DNA from: Thermoanaerobaculia bacterium
GTDB lineage: Bacteria > Acidobacteriota > Thermoanaerobaculia > Multivoradales > UBA5704
Assembly (NCBI GenBank): GCA_025937035.1
Contig: JAICSG010000156.1
Span: forward strand, 1-8,036
Reading direction: 5' to 3'
DNA: 8,036 nt
The notes beneath the pieces were generated by a model. That model had not been told where the DNA came from. It did no database searches and saw only the letters and a program-made list of their open reading frames with translations. Position 1 is the stretch's first letter; each line of letters begins with the position of its first letter. Of the stretch, positions 1 through 5,829 are shown piece by piece. The translations under genes and the position numbers were made by a program.

Positions 1-35
1 AATTTCTCTCTTTGGGTTTTGCGGCCGGCCCAGGC

Positions 36-2702
36 TCACTCCCCCCGCAATGCCAGATTCGGCTCCGTCCGCGCCGCCCTTCGTGCCGGGAGGTAGGAGG
101 CCACGGCGGCCACCGCCACCAGCACCAGGGCCACGCCGGCGTAGGTCGCGGGATCGCTGGCGCTCACCTCGAAGAGGAGGCTGCGCATCCCCCGGGTGGC
201 CACGAAGGCTCCGAGGAGGCCCGCGGCGGCGCCCACCAGCGCCAGGACCATCCCCTGACCCACCACCATTCCCAGCACCCGGTCGCGCGAGGCGCCGAGG
301 GCCATCCGGATGCCGATCTCCTGCGTGCGCTGGCGCACGGCGTAGGCGATCACCCCGTAGATCCCCACCGCGGCCAGCATCAGGGCGATCACCGCGAAGC
401 CTCCCAGCAGGAGCATGTAGAAACGGGACTGCGAGGTCGAGGTGACGATCCTCTCACTCAGCGGCTGGAGCTCGTAGACCGGGAGATCGGGGTCGAGCGC
501 GCGCACCACCGGGCGGACCTCAGAAGCCAGGGCGCCCGGGTCCCCCGGAGTGCTCAGGACGACGGAGAGCGCCTCCACGGGAGCCTGATCGTAGGGCATG
601 AAGAGCTGCGGCTCGATCTCCCGCTGGAGGGCCTCCTGCTTGAAGCCGGCCACGATCCCCACGATCTCGCCGCCGTGGGGCACGCCGTTGACCTTCCAGC
701 CGAGCTCGATCCGCTTGCCCAGTGGCTCTTCGCCCGGGAAGAACTGGCGGGCCGCCGCCTCGTTGATCACCACCACCGTCTGGCCGCCGTCGCGATCCTG
801 CGGGAGGAATTCCCGGCCGCGCACCACCCGGATTCCCAGGAGCCGGAAGTAGCCCGGGGTGACGGTGGCGATCCGGATCGCCTGTTCCTTGTCGGGAGGC
901 ACGGGCGGGCGCCCGGCGACGGTGAAGGTGAGGGTCTCGTCCTCCCCGCTGAGCGGCAGGCCGAAGGCGGTGGCCCCCGCGGCGGTGACGCCGGGCAGCG
1001 CCGCCAGCCGCTCCAGGAGGGAGGAGGTGAACGTCCGGAGCTTCGGGTCGTCCGGATACTTGCCCTGCGGCAGGGTGACCCTGAAGGTCAGGACGTGGCC
1101 GGCCCGGAAGCCGGGATCGACGTTCTGGAGCTGCGAGAAGCTGCGGATCAGCAGCCCGGCCCCGGCGAGGAGCACCACCGCGAGCGCCATCTCCACCACC
1201 ACCAGGAGACCGCGGGCGCGGGTCCCCGTCCGCCCTTTCGAGCCCCGGGTCCCCTCGCGGATCACGCCGCTCAGATCGGTCCGGGAGGTCTGGAGGGCCG
1301 GGGCGAGGCCGAAGAGGACGCCCGCCAGCAGCGAGATCCCCAGCGCGAAGAGCAGCACGGCGCCGTCGATGCGGGTCTGGTCCAGACGCGGAATCCCCTG
1401 CGGCCCCAGAGTGACCAGAGCCCTGGTGATCCAGGCGGCCAGGGCCACCCCGGCGGCCCCGCCCGTCAGCGCCAGCACCAGGCTCTCGGTGAGGAGCTGG
1501 CGGACGATGCGCCCCCGACCCGCGCCGAGCGCCGCCCGGATCACGATCTCCCCCTCGCGGGCGGCGGCGCGCACCAGCAGCAGGTTCGCCACGTTGACGC
1601 AGGCGATCAGCAGCACGAAGCCGACCGCCCCCAGGAGGATCAGCAGGGGCTTGCGCGTATCGCCCAGCATCCGCTCCTCCAGGGAATCGATCGTCATCGT
1701 CTTGAAATAGCTGGCGTTCGCTTCCGGGTACTGGGTGGAGAGCCGGCGGCCGATCACGTCCGCCTCCGTCCGCGCCTGCCGCAGGGTCGCCCCCGGCGCC
1801 AGCCGGCCGATGGCGGCGAAATAGACCGCGCCGCGCTGCTTCAGCTCCCGGGGCGAGAACACCTTGGGCACCCAGACGTCGGCGGCCGAGGGGAGCTGGA
1901 CCCCTTTCTTGAGGACCCCGACCACGGTATACGGCTGGCCGTCGAGCGTGAGAGAGCGGCCCAGGAGGGTGGAATCGCCGCCGAAGCGCCGCCACCAGAG
2001 CTTCTCCGAGATCACCGCCACGCGGGGGGCGCCGGGTTGGTCCTCCCCGGGAGCGAAGGTGCGGCCCTTGAGCGGGCGGATGCCCATCACCTTGAAGAAG
2101 TTGGCTCCCACCAGGGCCGCCTGCAACCGCTCCGGCTCGGCGCCGTCGCCGCTGAGGTTGAGCGTGCCGTTCTCGATCGAGGTGAGGTCCGAGAGGGTGC
2201 GGCTCGCCGCCTTGAAGTCGAGGAAGTTGGGCGGGGAGAAGGCGCCGTGCGTCTCGCCGGACGGGTCGACGAAAAAGGGGCGGACGAGGCGCTCCGGCGC
2301 CTCGAAGGGGAGAGGGCGGAGCAGCACCCCGTAGACGATGCTGAAGATGGCCGTCGTGGTGCCGATGCCGAGCGCCAGGGTCAGCACGGCCACCAGGGTA
2401 AAGCCGGGGCTCTTCCAGAGCTGCCGGCCGGCGAACCGGAGGTCAGCCCCGAGCTCAAGCCAACGTTCCATCCACTTCATCTCTCTCTCCTTGCTGGCGT
2501 CGAGGGCGCGGCAGACCGCGCGGGTTGTTTCGAGATCCCCGAACCGGCGCCGCGCCTCCACCCGCGCCTCCTCCCGCGGCCAGCCGTCGGCGGTCAGATC
2601 CTCCGCCACCCGGTCGAGGTGGAAGGCGAGCTCCTCCTCGATGTCCGCCGCCACCTGGGAGGCGGTGCGCCGGGGGAAGCGGAAGGAGCGCCGCGGGGGC
2701 AT
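36..2702 (-). CDS. ADOP-family (MacB/FtsX-like) ABC transporter permease
   Basis: This 888-residue membrane protein has the full layout of an acidobacterial duplicated orphan permease. Residues 1-75 form a soluble permease-prefix domain, with the pattern EEELAFHLD (22-30) and RRRFGDLE (51-58). The first permease half follows: TM helix near 101-123, a MacB-type periplasmic domain to about 345, and an FtsX three-helix block at about 352-470, including CVNVANLLLVRAA. The second half repeats this: TM near 498-520, periplasmic domain to about 750, and an FtsX block at about 760-875 with IGIRMALGASRDRV. It ends with the family-like tail NLALRGE. Length is normal and both halves look intact. No ATP-binding subunit lies beside it, as is usual for ADOPs, so the substrate cannot be read from context. 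It starts 3 bases after the PadR stop, so the two are surely co-transcribed. A GGAG lies 12 bases upstream of the ATG, which is a rather long spacing. Confidence 0.95.
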   Translation of the reverse strand: MPPRRSFRFPRRTASQVAADIEEELAFHLDRVAEDLTADGWPREEARVEARRRFGDLETTRAVCRALDASKEREMKWMERWLELGADLRFAGRQLWKSPGFTLVAVLTLALGIGTTTAIFSIVYGVLLRPLPFEAPERLVRPFFVDPSGETHGAFSPPNFLDFKAASRTLSDLTSIENGTLNLSGDGAEPERLQAALVGANFFKVMGIRPLKGRTFAPGEDQPGAPRVAVISEKLWWRRFGGDSTLLGRSLTLDGQPYTVVGVLKKGVQLPSAADVWVPKVFSPRELKQRGAVYFAAIGRLAPGATLRQARTEADVIGRRLSTQYPEANASYFKTMTIDSLEERMLGDTRKPLLILLGAVGFVLLIACVNVANLLLVRAAAREGEIVIRAALGAGRGRIVRQLLTESLVLALTGGAAGVALAAWITRALVTLGPQGIPRLDQTRIDGAVLLFALGISLLAGVLFGLAPALQTSRTDLSGVIREGTRGSKGRTGTRARGLLVVVEMALAVVLLAGAGLLIRSFSQLQNVDPGFRAGHVLTFRVTLPQGKYPDDPKLRTFTSSLLERLAALPGVTAAGATAFGLPLSGEDETLTFTVAGRPPVPPDKEQAIRIATVTPGYFRLLGIRVVRGREFLPQDRDGGQTVVVINEAAARQFFPGEEPLGKRIELGWKVNGVPHGGEIVGIVAGFKQEALQREIEPQLFMPYDQAPVEALSVVLSTPGDPGALASEVRPVVRALDPDLPVYELQPLSERIVTSTSQSRFYMLLLGGFAVIALMLAAVGIYGVIAYAVRQRTQEIGIRMALGASRDRVLGMVVGQGMVLALVGAAAGLLGAFVATRGMRSLLFEVSASDPATYAGVALVLVAVAAVASYLPARRAARTEPNLALRGE

Positions 2703-2705
2703 GGC

Positions 2706-3038
2706 TCAGGCGGTCTCCAGCACCTTGGAGACGGCCGCGACATAGCTCCGCCAGGTGGAGAGCTCCGCCTGGAGCGCCTGCCGCCCCTCGTCGGTCAGCC
2801 GGTAGAACCGGGCCCGGCGGTTTTTCTCGGAGAGGCCCCACTCGGCCTCGATCCACCCCTTGCGTTCCAGGCGGTGGAGGGCCTGATAGAGGGCGGCGTC
2901 CTCCAGGCCGAGCGCGCCGTCGCTGCGCTGGCGGATGGAGCGCGAGATGTCATAGCCGTGCATCGGCCCCCAGGAGAGGGTCTTGAGGATCAGGACCGCG
3001 ACGGTCCCTTGCAGGAGATCCATGGAGGTTTTGGGCAT
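2706..3038 (-). CDS. PadR-family winged-helix transcriptional regulator
   Basis: This 110-residue protein has a complete PadR domain. It begins PKTSMDLLQGTVAVLILKTL, continues with GPMHGYDISRSI (24-35), a recognition-helix region EDAALYQALHRLERKGWI (46-63), and a wing RRARFYRLTDEGRQAL (74-89). This is the short type that ADOP units typically carry: one DNA-binding domain and a short C-terminal helix for dimerisation. It is the first gene of a two-gene unit with the ADOP permease. It most likely represses its own operon until a ligand is bound; this is inferred from the family and from the palindrome at 3048-3064. The SD-like GAGGGA lies 8 bases before the ATG and overlaps that palindrome. The ligand is unknown. 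Confidence 0.95.
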   Translation of the reverse strand: MPKTSMDLLQGTVAVLILKTLSWGPMHGYDISRSIRQRSDGALGLEDAALYQALHRLERKGWIEAEWGLSEKNRRARFYRLTDEGRQALQAELSTWRSYVAAVSKVLETA

Positions 3039-3047
3039 CGGGTCGTT

Positions 3048-3064
3048 CCCTCACGTTGTGAGGG
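3048..3064 (-). promoter_or_regulatory. Palindrome overlapping the PadR ribosome binding site (candidate operator)
   Basis: There is a perfect inverted repeat, CCCTCAC-GTT-GTGAGGG, with 7-base arms and a 3-base centre, 9 bases upstream of the padR ATG. On the coding (minus) strand its start-proximal arm contains the only SD-like sequence, GAGGG. Position and symmetry fit a dimeric repressor site for PadR itself. As RNA the same arms could also pair and hide the SD. PadR binding is inference: the classic PadR operator of other lineages (ATGT/ACAT half-sites) is not present. Confidence 0.45.
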
Positions 3065-3066
3065 GA

Positions 3067-3096
3067 AGAGTAGAAGGGGACGGGTGGGATTGTAAA
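3067..3096 (-). promoter_or_regulatory. Candidate promoter of the padR-ADOP unit
   Basis: Read on the minus strand, TTTACA (3091-3096, five of six matches to a sigma70 -35 box) is followed after 18 bases by TACTCT (3067-3072, three of six matches to a -10 box). The predicted start of transcription would fall within or beside the palindrome at 3048-3064. The -10 match is weak, and sigma preferences of this organism are unknown. Confidence 0.35.
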
Positions 3097-3097
3097 G

Positions 3098-3118
3098 CCC
3101 CCTCATGAGGTGAGGGGG
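3098..3118. repeat. Short palindrome CCCCCTCA/TGAGGGGG upstream of padR
   Basis: Arms of 8 bases (3098-3105 and 3111-3118) flank a 5-base centre. Inside lies the perfect 10-base palindrome CCTCATGAGG (3101-3110). It shares the CCTCA/TGAGG half-sites with the palindrome at 3048-3064, and the two flank the candidate promoter. It could be a second operator, or simply the edge of the hairpin-rich spacer that follows. Confidence 0.4.
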
Positions 3119-3138
3119 GCCAGGGAGAGGGTGGTGGG

Positions 3139-3216
3139 CCCGCCCTGGAGGGGCGGGTATTTGATTAGCCTGGGGTTTCAACCCCTGGCGGGGGAATATC
3201 CGCCCTTTCAGGGCGG
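3139..3216. repeat. Cluster of three short GC-rich hairpins between two operons
   Basis: Three hairpins follow one another. The first has arms CCCGCCC/GGGCGGG (3139-3145, 3151-3157). The second is GGGGTT-TC-AACCCC (3172-3185), flanked by a further CC/GG pair beyond a T-T mismatch. The third is CCGCCCT-TTC-AGGGCGG (3200-3216). The last one begins 5 bases after the stop codon of the upstream operon. No T-run follows on either strand, so it is not a canonical intrinsic terminator. The look is that of a dispersed REP-like intergenic element, possibly also protecting the 3' end of the metal-transport operon mRNA. Confidence 0.55.
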
Positions 3217-3220
3217 CCTC

Positions 3221-3517
3221 TCACTTGTTTCTCGTCAGCTCCTCCACAGAGCACCGCAGCCGCGGCCTCTCCGGATCGCTGAGGTCCATCTGGTCCCAGG
3301 GCACGCGGACCGGCTCGCGGTGGACCGGCAGGCCGAGAAGCCGCTCGGCGGAGATGCCGAGCCGGGTGAGGAGAGCGGCGGTGCCGAGGAGGTACTCGCG
3401 GACGACGCAGTCCTTCCCCTCGGGCTCGGCGTGGACCTCCAGAATCCTCCCGACCCGCCGTCCCTCGGAATCGTGGACCTTCCGGCCGAGCAGCAGCTCG
3501 AAGTGGACCGTCTTCAC
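3221..3517 (-). CDS. PRC-barrel-like protein (small, 98 aa), last gene of the NRAMP operon
   Basis: I start this at GTG 3517, not at an upstream ATG in the same frame. The GTG overlaps the preceding gene's stop as GTGA, and GGGGAG lies 8 bases upstream; the longer frame would be a shadow of its neighbour. The protein opens with a PRC-barrel-like strand pattern, LLGRKVHDSEGRRVGRILEV (9-28). A helical stretch EYLLGTAALLTRLG (41-54) follows, then a second strand block VRVPWDQMDL (70-79). It has no signal peptide or TM helix, so it is presumably cytoplasmic. It resembles the gene just upstream in order of elements. PRC-barrel domains are small beta folds often fused to or encoded beside other proteins; a role as accessory or regulator of the NRAMP transporter is inferred from the operon only. 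Confidence 0.75.
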   Translation of the reverse strand: MKTVHFELLLGRKVHDSEGRRVGRILEVHAEPEGKDCVVREYLLGTAALLTRLGISAERLLGLPVHREPVRVPWDQMDLSDPERPRLRCSVEELTRNK

Positions 3518-3951
3518 TCCTTTTTCTCCCCTTCTTCCCCGTTCCCCTTGAGCGGTCGCGGAATGTGTTGGATGACGTGGTCGCGCAGCCAGCGCTCCCA
3601 GTCGAAGGTGGGGGTGTCGAGCGCCCCGACGTCGAGCTTCAGGTGGTAGGAGGTGAGCTCCTGAACGTCCGACCAGGGAGCCTTGTAGCGGGCGACTTTG
3701 CGGACCCCGAAGCGCCGGCGCCACCCGTCCACCCAGCGCTCCAGACGTGGGGAGAGGCGGCGCGCCAGGACCACGGCCCCCATCTCGATATGGTCGATGC
3801 GCGGCGGCCGGCCCTCCCGGAGCTCGAGGACCAGGCCGTCGACCCGTCCCATCTTGGTCTCCTCGCGGTCGACCACCTGCTGGTCGAGGATGTCGCGGGC
3901 CAGCTCGAGCTCGTCCGGAATCCCTTTCCCGTTCTCTTTCTGTCGGGGCAT
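3514..3951 (-). CDS. PRC-barrel-like protein (145 aa) coupled to an NRAMP transporter
   Basis: The ATG at 3951 overlaps the NRAMP stop by one base (TGATG), with a G-rich SD ending in GGAG just upstream. Starts further upstream in this frame run antisense-like through the NRAMP gene and were discarded. The PRC-barrel-like core is ILDQQVVDREETKMGRVDGL (21-40), continuing VLELREGRPPRIDHIEMG (41-58). A helix follows at about 60-80 and a second strand block YKAPWSDVQELTSYHLKLDV (89-108). The C-terminus is highly charged (KGNGEEGEKKE). No export signal is visible. Its order of elements, including the PW(S/D) turn, matches the 98-aa downstream protein, so the two look like diverged paralogues. It probably acts with the transporter, but the biochemical role is not visible from sequence. 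Confidence 0.8.
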   Translation of the reverse strand: MPRQKENGKGIPDELELARDILDQQVVDREETKMGRVDGLVLELREGRPPRIDHIEMGAVVLARRLSPRLERWVDGWRRRFGVRKVARYKAPWSDVQELTSYHLKLDVGALDTPTFDWERWLRDHVIQHIPRPLKGNGEEGEKKE

Positions 3952-5168
3952 CAGCTCCCCCCCTGGATCAACAGCGGGATCGAGACGATGGCGAGGACGA
4001 TCGACAGGACGACCACCACCAGGGTGACCGTGTTCGAGATCCAGCCGTTGCGGTGCTCCTTCAGCAGCTTGCGGTCGTTCATCAGCAGCAGGAAGGGGAT
4101 GGCCACGAAGGGGAGCACGGCGGCGTTGACCGCCATGGTCAGCAGGGTCAGCTTGAGGGGATCGACGCCGAACAGGATGAGCAGCGCCGAGCCCAGGATC
4201 GCCCCCGTATACATCAGGCAGAAGCGGGCGTCCTCGCGGGGATCGAGGTCCTCGCCCCAGTTCCAGCCGTAGGTCTGGGCCGTCGCGTAGGCCATCGACA
4301 GCGCCACCTCGGTCGCCGCGCCGAGGCAGGCGATGGCCATCGAGGCGGCGAACAGCACGAACCCCCAGAAGGGGAAGGCCGTGGTCAGCATCAGCGCCGC
4401 CTGGTGGTAGTCGTCCACCTGGATTCCGCGCGGGGCGAGCACCACGGCGGCGACCACGATCGCGCCCACGGAGATGAGGCTGCCGAACCCCATGCCGATC
4501 ACGGAGACCCCCCGGTTGACCCCGATGTAGGAGTCGTCCCATTTGTCCTCGACCGCGCCGGAGGAATAGAAGTAGAACATGTAAGGCGAGATCACCGCTC
4601 CCAGGAGGCTGACGGCGATGAACCAGTAGCGCGCCGGGTCATGGTGGGGGAGGGTCGGCAGCATCCCCGCCAGGATCTGGCCCGTGGGCGGCCGATGCTG
4701 CCAGGCCGCCACCACGAAGGCGAGGGTCAGGAGGCCGAGCAGTGACGTGCTGTTTTCGATGGCGCTGAAGGAGGCCCGCCAGAGGAAGAGCCAGACCAGC
4801 GCCGCCACGGGGAGGGCCCAAACCGGAGTCGGCAGCCCGGTGACCAGGTGGAGGGCGAAGCAGATGCCGCCGATCTCCGCGCCGAGCACCAGGAAGTGGA
4901 CGAGCGAAAGGACCAGGAACGGCACCAGCCAGGTGGCGAAGCCCAGATGGGTGCGGATGGCGTCCGGCAGGGCCTGCCGGGTGACGGCGGCGAAGCGGCC
5001 GGACATCTCGACCAGGAAGATCACCAGGAGCGTGCCGAGCAGGAGAGGCCAGAGGAGCTGGAGGCGGAAGACACCCCCGGCCTGAGCGGCGGTCGCCAGG
5101 TTCCCCACGTCGAAGAACCCGCCGACGCTGGTGAGGATGCCGAGCGCGAGGGTGGCCGCCTTCTTCAT
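3951..5168 (-). CDS. Divergent NRAMP-family divalent metal transporter
   Basis: This 405-residue integral membrane protein has about 11 hydrophobic helices and an NRAMP-like N-terminus. TM1 carries DVGNLATAAQAG (20-31), matching the classical DPGN motif with the metal-binding Asp20 and Asn23 kept but Pro changed to Val. TM6 carries GAVISPYMFYFYSSG (190-204), where classical NRAMPs have AxxMPH. By this alignment the metal-coordinating Met becomes Ser194 and His becomes Tyr196. Characterised Mn2+/Fe2+ NRAMPs use that Met to discriminate against Ca2+ and Mg2+, so the cation here may differ, Mg2+ being one possibility. Start: the ATG at 5168 has a strong SD GGAGGGG (5176-5182) 7 bases upstream and overlaps the lipoprotein stop as ATGA. 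A longer reading upstream would lie out of frame over the lipoprotein gene. It is not called mntH because of the motif changes. Confidence 0.9.
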   Translation of the reverse strand: MKKAATLALGILTSVGGFFDVGNLATAAQAGGVFRLQLLWPLLLGTLLVIFLVEMSGRFAAVTRQALPDAIRTHLGFATWLVPFLVLSLVHFLVLGAEIGGICFALHLVTGLPTPVWALPVAALVWLFLWRASFSAIENSTSLLGLLTLAFVVAAWQHRPPTGQILAGMLPTLPHHDPARYWFIAVSLLGAVISPYMFYFYSSGAVEDKWDDSYIGVNRGVSVIGMGFGSLISVGAIVVAAVVLAPRGIQVDDYHQAALMLTTAFPFWGFVLFAASMAIACLGAATEVALSMAYATAQTYGWNWGEDLDPREDARFCLMYTGAILGSALLILFGVDPLKLTLLTMAVNAAVLPFVAIPFLLLMNDRKLLKEHRNGWISNTVTLVVVVLSIVLAIVSIPLLIQGGS

Positions 5169-5617
5169 TGCGATTCCCCTCCGTTCTGTTTCTGCAGCGC
5201 CTTGAGCCGCTCCTGGAGGGCCGCCAGAAGGCCGACCTCCCGCGCCACCCCGGGCCGGTCGTTCTCCCCGGCCGTCTGGCTCAGCCTTTTGGCCACGTCC
5301 TTGGCCTCGGTCACGATCTGGCGGAAGGGGTCGCGCAGCTCCGGAGGAGCCTTGGATTTCCCGGCGTCGTCCGCCTCCTTCTCCAGCTCCGACCGCGCCG
5401 CCTTGACGGTGGTCTCCACGAAGGAGGTGGGGACGCTGTTGGCCCCCCACTGCTCGCCGGTCATCCGCAGGGTGGCGATCCAGGAGGAGGCCGTCTGGGC
5501 CGTGTCGAGGAGCTTCTCCTTGGGCGGTTTCGACGAGCAGGCGAGGCTCGAGGCCGCCGCCACCACCAAGGCGGTCCGGACGAGAGGGCGCAATCCGAGA
5601 GAGTAGAGGTTCCACAT
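5165..5617 (-). CDS. Putative small helical lipoprotein, first gene of the NRAMP operon
   Basis: I do not recognise a named family. The 150-residue product has a basic N-terminus with a hydrophobic segment (LVVAAASSLAC) ending in Cys27, followed by SSKPPKEK. This looks like a lipoprotein signal, although Ser at -3 of the lipobox is less usual than Leu. The mature part is rich in charged residues and Ala and looks alpha-helical, with a Lys/Glu/Asp-rich middle (about 72-115) and a helical C-terminal stretch LLAALQERLKALQKQ (130-144). It would be anchored at the cell envelope. The stop overlaps the NRAMP start by 4 bases, so translation is probably coupled; it may be a periplasmic partner of the transporter, which is inference. 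The ATG at 5617 has only a weak GGAA nearby and sits against a hairpin. Confidence 0.75.
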   Translation of the reverse strand: MWNLYSLGLRPLVRTALVVAAASSLACSSKPPKEKLLDTAQTASSWIATLRMTGEQWGANSVPTSFVETTVKAARSELEKEADDAGKSKAPPELRDPFRQIVTEAKDVAKRLSQTAGENDRPGVAREVGLLAALQERLKALQKQNGGESQ

Positions 5618-5637
5618 CGTGGAAATTCCGATCCACG
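5618..5637 (-). promoter_or_regulatory. Hairpin abutting the start codon of the lipoprotein-NRAMP operon
   Basis: On the transcript, CGUGGA and UCCACG form a perfect 6-base-pair stem with an 8-base loop (UCGGAAUU) ending directly against the AUG at 5617. The only SD-like bases (GGA) lie in the arm or loop. A competing short stem, CCAC-GAU-GUGG (5612-5622), would place the start codon in its loop. The two cannot form together. A role in translational control is plausible but unproven; no known metal riboswitch consensus was recognised. Confidence 0.35.
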
Positions 5638-5688
5638 CCTACATACTGCGACTGCTATCGGATTGGGATAAGCAAAGGGCGGGCCAAC

Positions 5689-5823
5689 GCCCGGGCATCA
5701 ATGCCCGGGCTATGAGGCAAACGAAAAGCCGGCTGAAGCCGGCTCCTGTTTAGAAGGCTGAATTTGGAGCCGGCTTCAGCCGGCTTTTTGGTTGAGGCGT
5801 AGCCCGGGGATTGATCCCCGGGC
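5689..5823. repeat. Nested palindromic intergenic element (REP-like)
   Basis: The element is built symmetrically. At the left is hairpin GCCCGGGCAT-CA-ATGCCCGGGC (5689-5710); at the right is GCCCGGGGAT-TG-ATCCCCGGGC (5802-5823). Between them are 23-base perfect inverted arms (5724-5746 and 5766-5788) around a 19-base loop, with each arm containing AGCCGGCTGAAGCCGGCT or its complement. The two outer hairpins are near inverted copies of each other and differ by paired changes that keep both stems intact. It lies between two minus-strand genes. No transposase is nearby; a dispersed REP-type repeat is the likeliest identity. Confidence 0.8.
5724..5788 (-). terminator. Candidate intrinsic terminator of the L,D-transpeptidase gene
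   Basis: The 23-base-pair stem is followed on the minus strand by TTTTCGTTTG, and on the plus strand by TTTTTGGTT, so it could stop transcription in either direction. It lies about 40 bases beyond the stop codon of the transpeptidase gene and upstream of the next minus-strand gene. The stem is longer and the loop larger than in typical terminators, so this may be a side effect of the repeat element. Confidence 0.45.
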
Positions 5824-5829
5824 GGACCG

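Noticed and set aside
12..3095. A 1027-codon open frame on the plus strand
   Set aside because: It lies fully antisense to the padR and ADOP genes, has low-complexity Arg/Gly/His/Pro composition and no domain. It is a shadow produced by GC-rich codon usage.
3514..4542. Longer reading of the 145-aa PRC-like gene with an upstream start
   Set aside because: The added residues are an out-of-frame reading of the NRAMP gene; ATG 3951 has an SD and a one-base overlap with the NRAMP stop.
3747..4745. A 332-codon plus-strand open frame
   Set aside because: It is antisense to the NRAMP and PRC-like genes, rich in His/Gln/Arg/Glu as expected for a shadow frame, with no domain.
3951..5636. Longer reading of the NRAMP gene, starting upstream of the lipoprotein gene
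   Set aside because: The added N-terminus is Arg/Gly-rich frame noise over the lipoprotein gene; ATG 5168 has SD GGAGGGG and gives the normal NRAMP N-terminus.
5618..5690. Sigma70 promoter or known metal riboswitch (yybP-ykoY type) ahead of the NRAMP operon
   Set aside because: No -35/-10 pair with acceptable spacing and no recognisable riboswitch core could be found in the short leader.
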